A DNA stretch of 41,585 bases, taken from the IMG/VR virus record IMGVR_UViG_3300048091_000060, positions 1 to 41,585 of that record; one strand, 5' to 3'. A program made the position numbers and the translations under genes. The notes below the pieces were generated by a model. It saw only the letters and a program-made list of their open reading frames with translations, was not told where the DNA came from and did no database searches. Of the stretch, positions 12,185 through 19,970 are shown in pieces (positions within the stretch are counted from its first letter, which is position 1; every line of letters begins with the position of its first letter). The stretch comes from a virus.

Positions 12185-14035
12185 CTACTTGTCAGCACCG
12201 TACAGACTCCCCCAACTCCGCTTGCCGATCTCGGCTTCTGCCTCGATGGGCACGCCGTACAGGTCGAATGTCATACAGCGCTCGATGGCACGCGCGTATT
12301 CCTGTGCTTCGGCCTGCGGCACCGAGCAGAGCACTTCGTCATGGATCGGCAGGCGCATCGTGTCTAGCAGCCCAGCTTCCTCCATGTTGATCAGCGACTG
12401 TCCCAGGCAGTCACGGGCAGCGCTCTGAACCCCGTAGTTCACAACGGCGTAGGTGCGGTCACGGTCCAGCGGCAGGCGACGACCGGTGACGCTGACATGC
12501 ACCATGCCGGTCTCGTACGCCTCGCGCTGCAAGCGGTTGGACATGCGCTTGATCTCCGGGTAGACCCGGTCATACGCAGCCATGGCCCGGCGGACGTCTT
12601 CCAGGGGCGCGCCAGTCTGGCGACTGATCGTCGCTGCACCACCGCCGTACACCTTGCCGAAGGCAATACCCTTAGAGATCTTGCGATGCTTCGCCGTGAA
12701 GTTCTCGCCGAACACCATGCGCGCCGTGAACGAGTGGAGATCCTCGCCCGCACCGATCGCCCGCTTCATCTGCTTGACGTCACCGAGGGCAGCGAGGACG
12801 CGAAGCTCAACCGCAGCAAAGTCGGTCGAGACCATGACTTCACCAGGCTCAGCGAGCAGAGCACGACGGATCGTCCAGTCACCCGACGGGAGAGTCTGAA
12901 GCGCAGGGCGAGTGATGGACATGCGTCCCGTGCGCGCCTGCATGCTGTTCACGAAGCAATGCACCCGACCGTCAGAGTCGGCTACGTCAAGGAAGGTTTC
13001 GGCGTAAGCCGTGTTCCACTTGCCCGCCCGCTTGCTCCGAAGGATGGCATCAGCGAGAGGGTTGGGAGTGCGCACGTTGAGACGCTGCCAAGAGTTCTGA
13101 TCAAGGTCAGCGAGTGCGCAGAGAACGGCCTTATCAGCTTTGAAGGCACCGGAGGCGGTTCGGTCCGTAAGGACCTCTCCCATGGCCTGTAGCGCGTCGG
13201 TGACCTGTCGGGACGCATTGATGTTCTCGACCCCGTAGCGGAGCGCCTGAGCCTCGTAACGGAGCGCCTCGGTCGACAGCTCAGAACTCAGCTGCTTCGT
13301 GTACTCGACGTCGAGCACCATTCCACGCCGCTGCATGATGGCGCAGATACGGGCTATCTCGTGCTCATAAGCAACCAGGCGGGGGCGAACGTCCAGCTTC
13401 GCAAGTTCAGCGTCTAGGGCCACGTCGAGACGAGACGTCAGCAGCACGTCAAGACCGGCGTACAGGAGGTAGGTCGGGTGGTCCAGCGGAATGCCTGCCC
13501 ACCCGGTTGCCTTAGTCAGCTTCAGCGAGCGGAACACGGCCGTGAGGTCCCCCTGAGTGTCGGGGCTAGCCGGGTCGATGTAGTAGGCCGCAAGAGGCTT
13601 CAGGGCCGTCCCCCGGCCCCCCTCCTGGGGCTGACGCGGATCGATGAGACCGGCCTTTAGGCGCGTGTCGATGGTGCGCGGGGCGAGATCCTCAATCGGC
13701 ATAGCCGCGTGTCGGTCGAGTACGGCCCAGTCAAACGGCGCGTTGTGGATCTGGAACTTACGACCCAGACGAAGTGCCCAGTAGACAGCCTCAGCGAAGA
13801 TGCCGCCCCACTCGAAGGGCAGAACCCATGCGGTCCGCGCGTCGCCGAACTGCACCGTGCGCAGACGGTAGCCAGGCGAGTAGATGTCAAGCCCAGTGGT
13901 CTCGGTGTCCAGCGCGATCGGTCCGCGTTGGTTGGCGTCCTGGAACCAGTACCGGAACGCGCGCAAGTCGTGTGAGTCTTCCGGGACCTTGACCTGTACG
14001 GGTTCACCGGCGATGGAGTAGGCGTAGATCTTCAA
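12185..14035 (-). CDS. DNA polymerase, family A
   Basis: 616 residues. The 3'-5' exonuclease domain has DTETTG (Asp43, Glu45), NAPFDWAVL (Asp103) and YAGLD (Asp196). Polymerase motifs: A STDFAAVELRVLA (Asp405), B KHRKISKGIAFGKVYGGGA (about 449-467), C PIHDEV (His565, Asp566, Glu567). No 5' nuclease domain. It would replicate the phage genome with the primase-helicase upstream. The start is TTG 14035 with GGAGG 7 nt upstream; an ATG CCT TGA minigene overlaps that start, which could tune initiation. A large hairpin built on a 22-bp palindrome lies just upstream. Confidence 0.95.
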   Translation of the reverse strand: MKIYAYSIAGEPVQVKVPEDSHDLRAFRYWFQDANQRGPIALDTETTGLDIYSPGYRLRTVQFGDARTAWVLPFEWGGIFAEAVYWALRLGRKFQIHNAPFDWAVLDRHAAMPIEDLAPRTIDTRLKAGLIDPRQPQEGGRGTALKPLAAYYIDPASPDTQGDLTAVFRSLKLTKATGWAGIPLDHPTYLLYAGLDVLLTSRLDVALDAELAKLDVRPRLVAYEHEIARICAIMQRRGMVLDVEYTKQLSSELSTEALRYEAQALRYGVENINASRQVTDALQAMGEVLTDRTASGAFKADKAVLCALADLDQNSWQRLNVRTPNPLADAILRSKRAGKWNTAYAETFLDVADSDGRVHCFVNSMQARTGRMSITRPALQTLPSGDWTIRRALLAEPGEVMVSTDFAAVELRVLAALGDVKQMKRAIGAGEDLHSFTARMVFGENFTAKHRKISKGIAFGKVYGGGAATISRQTGAPLEDVRRAMAAYDRVYPEIKRMSNRLQREAYETGMVHVSVTGRRLPLDRDRTYAVVNYGVQSAARDCLGQSLINMEEAGLLDTMRLPIHDEVLCSVPQAEAQEYARAIERCMTFDLYGVPIEAEAEIGKRSWGSLYGADK

Positions 14036-14057
14036 GGCATTACCTCCAGGTACAACA

Positions 14058-14097
14058 CAGAGGCACCACCTACGAATTTTCGGAGGTGATGCCTCTG
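14058..14097 (-). promoter_or_regulatory. 40-nt hairpin built around an operator palindrome
   Basis: CAGAGGCA and TGCCTCTG extend the palindrome at 14067-14088 into a nearly complete 18-bp stem with an AT-rich tip, in the leader of the DNA polymerase gene. It could act as DNA operator, RNA hairpin or both. Confidence 0.6.
14067..14088. promoter_or_regulatory. 22-bp operator-like palindrome 9
   Basis: CACCTACGA, ATTT and TCGGAGGTG. Confidence 0.8.
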
Positions 14098-14136
14098 GGT
14101 ATTACGTTGTGTCGGTCTCTGGCTTATGCCGGGACC

Positions 14137-14153
14137 CTGTCGAGTGGGTTAGC
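14137..14153 (-). promoter_or_regulatory. 17-bp conserved element, copy 4
   Basis: GCTAACCCACTCGACAG on the minus strand. Its TAA is the stop codon of the primase-helicase, and it lies 102 nt before the polymerase start. Confidence 0.7.
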
Positions 14154-16587
14154 TGCTGAAGATGCCGGGTCCAGTCTTGGCCGGACCCTGGTCAGCGAGA
14201 CCGACACCGAACAGCGTGATCCCCTTCTCAGTCTTGGAGCGCGAGATACCCCGCTCCTCCATCGCGCTGTAAAACGTCTGACGCTTCCAACGCTCCTTGT
14301 GGGGAAGGTTCTCCGCCTCGCACCATTCCAGGTACGTGGTAAACGCTTCGTTGCCGAGGATGCGCGAGCCTTCGGCGGGGACCAGGACGCCGGGGAAGAA
14401 CCCAGACAGCGCGTCGCTGGTCTCCTTGTATTCCGTGGTTGCCTGCGAGATCGACTCGGGATCCTTCAGCCCCTCGGCAAACCACAGCATCGCCCCACGG
14501 ACGGCCCACGCTGCGATGCCCTGCGCCTCCGCACCAAGCTTCTTGTCAAGGTCGTGATCCTGCTCGTGGCGCTGAAAGGTGCGCTTGAACGGAATCATCT
14601 TGACTCGACGCCAGAGGCCGTTGTCCTGTCCACGGAACTTGGGCTTGTGGTTGGTGGCGAGCATCAGCAGAAAGGAGGGCTTGAATTCGAAGAATTCCTG
14701 CCGCAGGAACCGGGCCGAGACCATGTCCTTACCCGTGACGCGCTTCAGAACTGCCTCAGACATCGGCCGACCGGCCTCCCCCTCGGATGCCATAACGAAA
14801 CGGGCCCCGCGAAGCGCTGCAATGTCGTTGGGGATCCCGCCGCCCTGCTTCTCCTCGAAGGTGGCGAACGGAGTGGTCTTGGTGATGGTGCCAAAGACCG
14901 AAGACAGCGTGTCGGTCAGAACCGATTTGCCGTTAGCGCCCTTGCCCCACAGCACAGCGAAACACTGTTCGTCGGTGTGACCGGTGATGCCGTACCCGAT
15001 CAGCTTTTGCATGTACGGGACTAGGTCTTGGTTCTCCGGGAAAATCTGCGTGAGGAACTCTTCCCAGCGAGGGCACTTCGCCATGGGGTCATAGTTGATC
15101 GCCAGGCAGTACGTCAACATGTCTTCCTTGGCATGCGGGCGAAGCTGACCGGTGCGCAGTTCCACGGTGCCGTTGCGGAAGCTCAGGAGACCCGGCCGGT
15201 TGTCGAAATCCTGGGGGGTCACGTAGACCGAGGGAACCGAGCGAAGCTCTGTCATCAGCGCATCAATGCGGGACGTCATCGTGAATCCCTTGGACTCCGC
15301 GAGCTTCCCCGCCATGACCAGTGCGGCGCCCATGCGGTGAATCTCCTGACGAACCTTGACTTCGCTGCGCTCCCAGGTGCGGCCGTTCCACGTGTAGAAC
15401 CCGAGGCCGGGGGCGAACTTGATACGGCCGTCGGTCCACGCCACCAGGGCATGCGCGTTCATCGCATCGGAATCGCCGTAACGCTCGATCAGGCTTGCCA
15501 GGATGCGCCCGGCCTCCATGCCCTGATCACGACTGACGACGTCGGCGCCGGTAGCCTCCGCCAGTTCCACGGTGACAGCCTCGCGGCGAGCCTCGTGGGC
15601 ATCCTTGACGGGTCGGGCAGTCTTCACAGCGGAGTGGAGTTGGGCAGCGAACTCAACCGGCTCAAGCTGACGCCAGTCCGTGAGGTCAGACTTACGTCCG
15701 CTGTCCGGGATGCTCAGCGCGTAGACGTCCACACCGAACGGCTTCAGGCCATCGGCAAGCTTCCGGTTGAACGCCTGTCCCGCCGGGTCATTGTCGCCGC
15801 AGGCAATCACCATCGTGCCTCGGATACCCTCTGCGATCTCTTCGAGCAGCTCGGGCGAGGCCACCAGCGAGGCACCCCGGACCATGATGACGTCGTATCC
15901 CACGGCAACCGCTGTGAGCCCGTCTCCGGGCCCCTCAGTGATGAGAGTGACTCCGTACCCACCCTGGCCCTTGAAAACCCCGTAGGGAGCCCAGCGGAAG
16001 CCTTCAGGGTTGGTCAGGGAGACCCAGCGGCCCGGACAGTCGCCGGTAAGGTCCCGACCCTGCAACCCTCGCGGCGTGCCGTTGAAGTCGTTGAGCGGAA
16101 CCGTCAGCCGCGCGTAGCGCTTGTAAGCGGGAGACAGCGAGGACCACATGGGATTCACGGTCGTATCGTCTACACCGACTCCCAGTTCGTATGCGGTGTC
16201 AACGCTCATTCCGAACCGGTCGGCGAGGTAGTCACGGGCAACACCCGCCCAGTCGTCCCCGTAGTCGACCAGGGCATCACGGGCATCGTCCGCGTACATG
16301 GTCAGCGCGGCAACGTGCTTAGGGCCAACAAGCTCAGGCTTGGCACTGGCCACGGTGGGGGCGTCTCCCTCGACATCGAACATGTCCGGCCACGAGAGAC
16401 CGGCACTGAACACAACCTCGGCAGGCTTGCAACCGGCGCGGCAGGTGATGCGAACCTTGCGATCCTCGCCAACCCACAGGCGCAGGGACGGGCGGGAATC
16501 ACCGTGCGACGGGCACACCGCGAGGAACCCGCCGTCAGGCTGTTCGGAGACATCAGCGAAGTGGGCGAGCAAGTCGTCAATCTTCAT
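14149..16587 (-). CDS. Primase-helicase (P4-type, SF3 helicase)
   Basis: 812 residues in three parts. Zinc finger: Cys25, His28, Cys49, Cys53. Toprim primase: LITEGPGDG (Glu218) and ACGDNDPAG (Asp265, Asp267). SF3 helicase: a D5_N-type segment (about 400-530), Walker A WGKGANGKSVL (547-557), then FVMASEGE (acidic Walker B position) and LMLATNHKPKF sensor-like motif. It would prime and unwind for the family A polymerase encoded next. ATG 16587 has AAAGG 7 nt upstream; the 17-bp element copy 5 lies 33 nt before the start. Confidence 0.93.
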   Translation of the reverse strand: MKIDDLLAHFADVSEQPDGGFLAVCPSHGDSRPSLRLWVGEDRKVRITCRAGCKPAEVVFSAGLSWPDMFDVEGDAPTVASAKPELVGPKHVAALTMYADDARDALVDYGDDWAGVARDYLADRFGMSVDTAYELGVGVDDTTVNPMWSSLSPAYKRYARLTVPLNDFNGTPRGLQGRDLTGDCPGRWVSLTNPEGFRWAPYGVFKGQGGYGVTLITEGPGDGLTAVAVGYDVIMVRGASLVASPELLEEIAEGIRGTMVIACGDNDPAGQAFNRKLADGLKPFGVDVYALSIPDSGRKSDLTDWRQLEPVEFAAQLHSAVKTARPVKDAHEARREAVTVELAEATGADVVSRDQGMEAGRILASLIERYGDSDAMNAHALVAWTDGRIKFAPGLGFYTWNGRTWERSEVKVRQEIHRMGAALVMAGKLAESKGFTMTSRIDALMTELRSVPSVYVTPQDFDNRPGLLSFRNGTVELRTGQLRPHAKEDMLTYCLAINYDPMAKCPRWEEFLTQIFPENQDLVPYMQKLIGYGITGHTDEQCFAVLWGKGANGKSVLTDTLSSVFGTITKTTPFATFEEKQGGGIPNDIAALRGARFVMASEGEAGRPMSEAVLKRVTGKDMVSARFLRQEFFEFKPSFLLMLATNHKPKFRGQDNGLWRRVKMIPFKRTFQRHEQDHDLDKKLGAEAQGIAAWAVRGAMLWFAEGLKDPESISQATTEYKETSDALSGFFPGVLVPAEGSRILGNEAFTTYLEWCEAENLPHKERWKRQTFYSAMEERGISRSKTEKGITLFGVGLADQGPAKTGPGIFSS

Positions 16588-16619
16588 TGCGGAACCTTTC
16601 GTTGGCTTCGCTGATGTCC

Positions 16620-16636
16620 CTGTCGAGTCGGTTAGC
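16620..16636 (-). promoter_or_regulatory. 17-bp conserved element, copy 5
   Basis: GCTAACCGACTCGACAG on the minus strand, 33 nt before the primase-helicase start. Confidence 0.7.
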
Positions 16637-16641
16637 AGTGC

Positions 16642-17070
16642 TTAGAACGGCGGCTCCTCGGGCTGACCAAACGTCTCGGACCACTCGGCCAGGGTCTTCG
16701 CTCCCTTGGAGAGATTGCACGTGGCACATGCCGGGACGATGTTGGATTCCTTGTCGGCGCCACCCTTGGACAGCGGCTCGACGTGGTCTAGGTGGGTCGC
16801 GTGGGATCCGCAGTACGCACACTTGCTGTTCCAGCGGGCGAGGATCTCCGTCCGGCTGTACTCGACGTGCTCGACACCGTACGTCTCCGCTCGCCTACGG
16901 TGAGTAACCGTGTGGCGCTTGTCCGGCGGTAGCGACCGGTAGTAGTTCTTGACGTGCTTGGCCTGCGCCTTGCGGCGACACGTACTGCATGCGCTCGATG
17001 GCTTCTTAGCCTTACCAGCGAGGAACTGATCAGCGGGCTTCCCCCGCCCGCATAGTCGGCACACCTGCAT
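16642..17070 (-). CDS. HNH endonuclease with N-terminal zinc module
   Basis: 142 residues. N-terminal CRLCGRGKPADQF...CSTCRRK is a treble-clef-like Cys4 module common in phage HNH proteins; the HNH domain is CAYCGSHATHLDHVEPLSKG...NIVPACATCNLSKG, close to the domain of the 10407-10661 gene. Its Shine-Dalgarno GGAGGTG is half of the palindrome at 17076-17097, the same arrangement as the HNH gene at 143-511, which suggests the unit moved with its operator or was selected for repression in lysogens. Confidence 0.92.
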   Translation of the reverse strand: MQVCRLCGRGKPADQFLAGKAKKPSSACSTCRRKAQAKHVKNYYRSLPPDKRHTVTHRRRAETYGVEHVEYSRTEILARWNSKCAYCGSHATHLDHVEPLSKGGADKESNIVPACATCNLSKGAKTLAEWSETFGQPEEPPF

Positions 17071-17075
17071 AACGG

Positions 17076-17097
17076 CACCTCCGAAAATTCGTATGTG
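17076..17097. promoter_or_regulatory. 22-bp operator-like palindrome 10 (contains the SD)
   Basis: CACCTCCGA, AAAT and TCGTATGTG. The minus-strand GGAGGTG is the HNH Shine-Dalgarno, 6 nt before the ATG. Confidence 0.8.
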
Positions 17098-17103
17098 ATC
17101 AAC

Positions 17104-17141
17104 CCAAAGTAGGGGCCAGGCACGAAGCCTGACCCCTACTT
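17104..17141 (-). terminator. Intrinsic terminator of the 17154-17429 gene
   Basis: Minus-strand AAGTAGGGGTCAGGC / GCCTGGCCCCTACTT followed by TGGG; strong 14-15 bp stem. Confidence 0.75.
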
Positions 17142-17153
17142 GAAATGGCTGTG

Positions 17154-17429
17154 TTACTGCGTGGTGAACTCCGCCATGACCAGGCGGACGTGTTCGGCGC
17201 CAATGCGCTGCTTAGTGAGCGTGCGCCTGCGGGTGAATCCGGACTCAGCGCCCGTGGGCTGGACTTCCAGCATCGGGATAAGGCGCCCGGCAACCTTCTC
17301 TGTGGTGACGTCTAGAACAACAGCGTCAGTCATACGCACCCGGTTACCCTGGCGAGCCGCGTAGGTGACCAGGTCCCCCGCATAGAGTTCTTCGCCTGCG
17401 TAGTCGGTAACGACCCCTCGTTTACCCAC
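17154..17429 (-). CDS. Small beta-rich hypothetical protein
   Basis: 91 residues from GTG 17429, beginning MGKRGVVTDYAGEELYAGDL. Alternating strands and Gly turns (LVTYAARQGNRVRMTDAVVL) suggest an SH3- or KOW-like barrel, then basic TRRRTLTKQRIGAEHVRLV. The start overlaps the stop of the upstream small membrane protein by 8 nt. Not recognised; nucleic acid binding is possible. Confidence 0.7.
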   Translation of the reverse strand: MGKRGVVTDYAGEELYAGDLVTYAARQGNRVRMTDAVVLDVTTEKVAGRLIPMLEVQPTGAESGFTRRRTLTKQRIGAEHVRLVMAEFTTQ

Positions 17430-17586
17430 GGTCCACCATCCTGAAGACAATCACGGTCCACTGGACAGCCACCAGTACGGCGAGCGTCACCAGGAACCAG
17501 GTCGGAAAGGCCACTCCGCCGACTATGCGGGCGACAGCGAGCAGAACAAGCAGCGCGATAAACAGGCGCTCGTAAGTCCTCTCCAT
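17422..17586 (-). CDS. Small two-helix membrane protein
   Basis: 54 residues from ATG 17586, starting MERTYERLFIALLVLLAVAR and ending VFRMVDRG. Two hydrophobic segments (about 8-18 extending to 27, and 30-48) separated by a short Gly/Pro turn suggest a membrane hairpin. The start follows the previous stop by 2 nt and the end overlaps the next gene by 8 nt. Function unknown; a holin-like or membrane-stress role is possible, but it is far from the lysis genes. Confidence 0.7.
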   Translation of the reverse strand: MERTYERLFIALLVLLAVARIVGGVAFPTWFLVTLAVLVAVQWTVIVFRMVDRG

Positions 17587-17588
17587 GG

Positions 17589-17957
17589 TTACGCCTCGCC
17601 CCTGGTCTCATCGGCGATGGTGAGCAGACGCGAGGACACGTGGGCCACCCTGAGCCGATCACGCTGGTTGAGTGCGGCGTAGGGCATGCCGTACAGGGTC
17701 ATTGCCATGGTTCCGGCGATCTTGTCCAGACGCGGGACGATGCGGGTCAGATCCTGCTCGGGCACAAGGGAGACGTTTCCATCCGCCTTCATGATGAGGT
17801 ACCGGGCGGCGCCGGGCGACTTGTGCGGGCCGGACAGGATCTCGGCGGGCATGGTCATACCGCGATAGTTGACCTTTGTGCCTACCTCGTGATTCGCCGT
17901 GCGCTCGCGCATTTGCTCTCTCCTCGGGTCAGACTCAGGGGTGAAGATGAATGTCAT
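17589..17957 (-). CDS. Hypothetical protein
   Basis: 122 residues from ATG 17957 (GAGAGAGGG, about 6 nt). Central VGTKVNYRGMTMPAEILSGP and RYLIMKADGNVSLVPEQDLTRI look beta-rich, with a helical tail (LRVAHVSSRLLTIADETRGEA). Not recognised. It begins a compact group of three small genes that ends at the terminator 17104-17141. Confidence 0.75.
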   Translation of the reverse strand: MTFIFTPESDPRREQMRERTANHEVGTKVNYRGMTMPAEILSGPHKSPGAARYLIMKADGNVSLVPEQDLTRIVPRLDKIAGTMAMTLYGMPYAALNQRDRLRVAHVSSRLLTIADETRGEA

Positions 17958-17981
17958 TGGATGCCCTCTCTCCTACTGCCT

Positions 17982-18020
17982 AAAGCCCCGGGCCAACGCG
18001 CAGTGCGTCAGCTCGGGGCA
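17982..18020 (-). terminator. Terminator-like hairpin after the 18026-18193 gene
   Basis: Minus-strand GCCCCGAGC and GCCCGGGGC arms around a 20-nt middle, followed by TTTAGG. Long loop, so moderate support. Confidence 0.5.
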
Positions 18021-18025
18021 AGTGG

Positions 18026-18193
18026 CTAAGAATACTCGGGATCGCCTATGGGCTCATCGTCGATCTTGAAGCGTCGGCGCCTCTCATGCAGTACCGACTG
18101 TCGTATGTCCGGCGCGAACGTCCAGAGGGGGCGCCTGATCGTCTCGTCAGACTCACCCCGCAGGACCGTCGCCCAGTCGATCAGTGCGCCCAT
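18026..18193 (-). CDS. Small hypothetical protein
   Basis: 55 residues from ATG 18193, 3 nt after the stop of the Gp3-like gene, with GAGGAG 9 nt upstream. Begins MGALIDWATVLRGESDETIR and has a basic stretch ERRRRFKIDDE. Not recognised. Tight spacing after the Gp3-like gene suggests cotranslation and possibly related function. Confidence 0.65.
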   Translation of the reverse strand: MGALIDWATVLRGESDETIRRPLWTFAPDIRQSVLHERRRRFKIDDEPIGDPEYS

Positions 18194-18196
18194 GGT

Positions 18197-18925
18197 TTAC
18201 CGCTCCTCGCTGATCGCGTCGTTGTAGCTGCCCAGCACAGTGATAACCGGCTTCTTGAATTCGCGGTGCTCACCGGCCTTCGTTTCGTACTCCACGTGCT
18301 CGATCTCCAGTCGGCAAAGCGCCTCGCCGTCGACCTGGTCAAGCGCATCCTTGACTTCGTGGATGACCTCAGCGAGGGACCAGGCCGTAGCGATGAGCTT
18401 TCCGGCGCCCAGCTCATAGCCCTTACCAGCGAGGCGGAACGTGACGTTGATGGACGGGGACGGGCCACGCGGAGGGCGACGCCGGGCGAGGTCCTTACGC
18501 TCAGACATCAGCGTCGGGCAACCACACGGCTCGCCCTTGTCGTCCGGCAGGAGCGAGAACTCGCCGTCACACTCGTGGACCGGGCCACCGGCACCCCACT
18601 GGATCAGCTTGTCCTCAATGGACTTGGAGCCGTTGATGACGATCTCGACCGAGGGCGACTCAGTGAGGACGTGAAGGTGAAGCTTTGCGGTCGGGTTGTG
18701 CTCCTCGGGAGTGCCACCCATGAGTTCCGCGATGCCCTGCGCAACCGACGGGTCATCGGTCAGGACTCGCCAATTCGCAAGCGAGACCGGGTCGTTGCGC
18801 CGTGCCTGCTTGTTGAACACCTGCATGCCGGAACGGAACTGAAACACCGGCTGCTCGTAGTCGCGCTTGGGCTCGCGCTTGCGGGGCTTGGCGTCAGGGT
18901 CGGTGTCAAAGATGCGGAGGGCCAT
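18197..18925 (-). CDS. Gp3-like protein, probable recombination directionality factor
   Basis: 242 residues from ATG 18925 (MALRIFDTDPDAKPRKREPK). The pattern CGCPTLMSERKDLAR, then SINVTFRLAG, LGAGKLIATAWSLAEVI, matches my memory of the Gp3-like family named after the phiC31 directionality factor; two or three Cys around residue 125-140 may bind zinc. In phiC31 the Gp3 protein binds integrase and switches it to excision. Its neighbour is the Cas4-like gene, an arrangement seen in other Streptomyces phages. The Shine-Dalgarno is poor; GTG starts at 19024 would add 33 residues, and the 17-bp element at 19062 would fit that start better. Family members also occur in phages without serine integrases, so another DNA role is possible. 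Confidence 0.6.
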   Translation of the reverse strand: MALRIFDTDPDAKPRKREPKRDYEQPVFQFRSGMQVFNKQARRNDPVSLANWRVLTDDPSVAQGIAELMGGTPEEHNPTAKLHLHVLTESPSVEIVINGSKSIEDKLIQWGAGGPVHECDGEFSLLPDDKGEPCGCPTLMSERKDLARRRPPRGPSPSINVTFRLAGKGYELGAGKLIATAWSLAEVIHEVKDALDQVDGEALCRLEIEHVEYETKAGEHREFKKPVITVLGSYNDAISEER

Positions 18926-19061
18926 GGGAGGCTCGATTCTGTGAGGCGCAGGCGCGCAGTCTGTGAAGGTGGAACGGGGAGGGGCGGGGATTCGGCCACG
19001 TCGTCCCACAGGGACTTGACGCACACTCCGATCCGGCCGCCGCTCCCCCTTCGGTGTTGCT

Positions 19062-19078
19062 CTGTCGTGTCGGTTAGC
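19062..19078 (-). promoter_or_regulatory. 17-bp conserved element, copy 6
   Basis: GCTAACCGACACGACAG on the minus strand. It is 137 nt before ATG 18925 but only 36-38 nt before two GTG codons at 19026 and 19024. Confidence 0.7.
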
Positions 19079-19082
19079 TGCG

Positions 19083-19913
19083 CTACGCCCGTCGCTGTGT
19101 ACCGGTGATCAGCGCGCCATCGGTGGACCAGATGGGGTCACCAAGTACGGTCTTGCTCACGCGCCGGTCCCACTCGAACGTGCTACGCAGGTGCAGGAAG
19201 TGCGCGAACACGTCGGCCTCATCGATCCGCACAGGCTTGAATGCCGCCTGATCCTGCGTGATGTGAAGGACCACAGCGCCGTCAAACTTGGGCATGGCTT
19301 CGCGGGTACCGTCCGGCGAGACGATGAAGTCAGCGTGTGCGTAGGCGCTCATCTGGAGTGCGACATCCGGGTACGTGGCCTTAGACGTCTTCCAGTCAGC
19401 CATGACCAGGGCCGGTTCGCCGGTGGCATCAGGCTTGCCGTTCTCGTCGAGCTTCAGGCGGAGGATGCCATCGAACGACCCGGCGTACTCGTGGGTGTCG
19501 GACCAGGCCACATCCTCAGCGCGTACTAGCTCGGGCTGGACAGCGGCGAGGAACTGCTCGAAGTGACGCCGGTAAGGCTCCATGTCCGGGTGCACTCGGC
19601 CGACGTACTGACCCCTGATAAGGCGCTCGAACAGGTCGTGTGCGTCGCTGCCCACCTTCGCGCGGGTCTTGGTGTAGCGGGTCGCTGCGCCCTTCAGGTA
19701 CTGGACTGCGCCGTCACGGTCGCGCTGGGCCATCTGCTCGATGAAGTCCAGGGAGTCAACGGCGAGTTCGGCCACCATCTTCGCCTGCCAGTAGGCAAGG
19801 AACGGCTTAGGCAGCATGCCCACCACGGACGTCACACCCGGGTACTTAATATCCGGGGCGTCCTCGTTGAAGTAGAAGCGCGAACCGCTGCGCTGGATGG
19901 TGCGGATAGCCAC
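19083..19913 (-). CDS. Cas4/RecB-like PD-(D/E)XK nuclease
   Basis: 276 residues. Motifs of the family: GSDAHDLFERLI (His92), YAGSFDGILRL (Asp148), MADWKTSK (Asp173, Lys175) and LQMSAYAHAD (Gln187, Tyr191). No iron-sulfur Cys cluster is visible. Expected to be a 5'-3' exonuclease acting in recombination or replication. Start GTG 19913 has AAAGGGG 6 nt upstream, and that Shine-Dalgarno is inside a hairpin (19920-19948). No CRISPR array or other cas gene is present, so the Cas4 name reflects fold only. Confidence 0.88.
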   Translation of the reverse strand: MAIRTIQRSGSRFYFNEDAPDIKYPGVTSVVGMLPKPFLAYWQAKMVAELAVDSLDFIEQMAQRDRDGAVQYLKGAATRYTKTRAKVGSDAHDLFERLIRGQYVGRVHPDMEPYRRHFEQFLAAVQPELVRAEDVAWSDTHEYAGSFDGILRLKLDENGKPDATGEPALVMADWKTSKATYPDVALQMSAYAHADFIVSPDGTREAMPKFDGAVVLHITQDQAAFKPVRIDEADVFAHFLHLRSTFEWDRRVSKTVLGDPIWSTDGALITGTQRRA

Positions 19914-19919
19914 TGTGGG

Positions 19920-19948
19920 CCCCTTTCGTTGCGGTGCTTACGAAGGGG
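19920..19948 (-). promoter_or_regulatory. RBS-sequestering hairpin before the Cas4-like gene
   Basis: ACGAAAGGGG (minus strand, 19929-19920), which contains the Shine-Dalgarno, pairs with CCCCTTCGT (19948-19940) around a 10-nt loop, with one bulged A. Confidence 0.6.
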
Positions 19949-19950
19949 GT

Positions 19951-19967
19951 CTGTCGTGTGGGTTAGC
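19951..19967 (-). promoter_or_regulatory. 17-bp conserved element, copy 7
   Basis: GCTAACCCACACGACAG on the minus strand, 38 nt before the Cas4-like start and 3 bp from the second 90-bp element. Confidence 0.7.
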
Positions 19968-19970
19968 TAC

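Noticed and set aside
15028-16614. 528-codon plus-strand open frame opposite the primase-helicase
   Set aside because: Shadow of the minus-strand gene; composition is His/Arg/Val-rich as expected for the antisense of high-GC codons.
18760-19026. 88-codon frame MCVKSLWDDVAES overlapping the Gp3-like gene
   Set aside because: Its distance from the 17-bp element is attractive, but three quarters of it overlaps the Gp3-like frame and the peptide is Ser/Pro/Thr-rich without a domain. Kept only as an alternative start question.
19083-19913. CRISPR-Cas remnant suggested by the Cas4-like nuclease
   Set aside because: No array, no other cas gene and no Cys cluster; this nuclease family is common in phage recombination modules.
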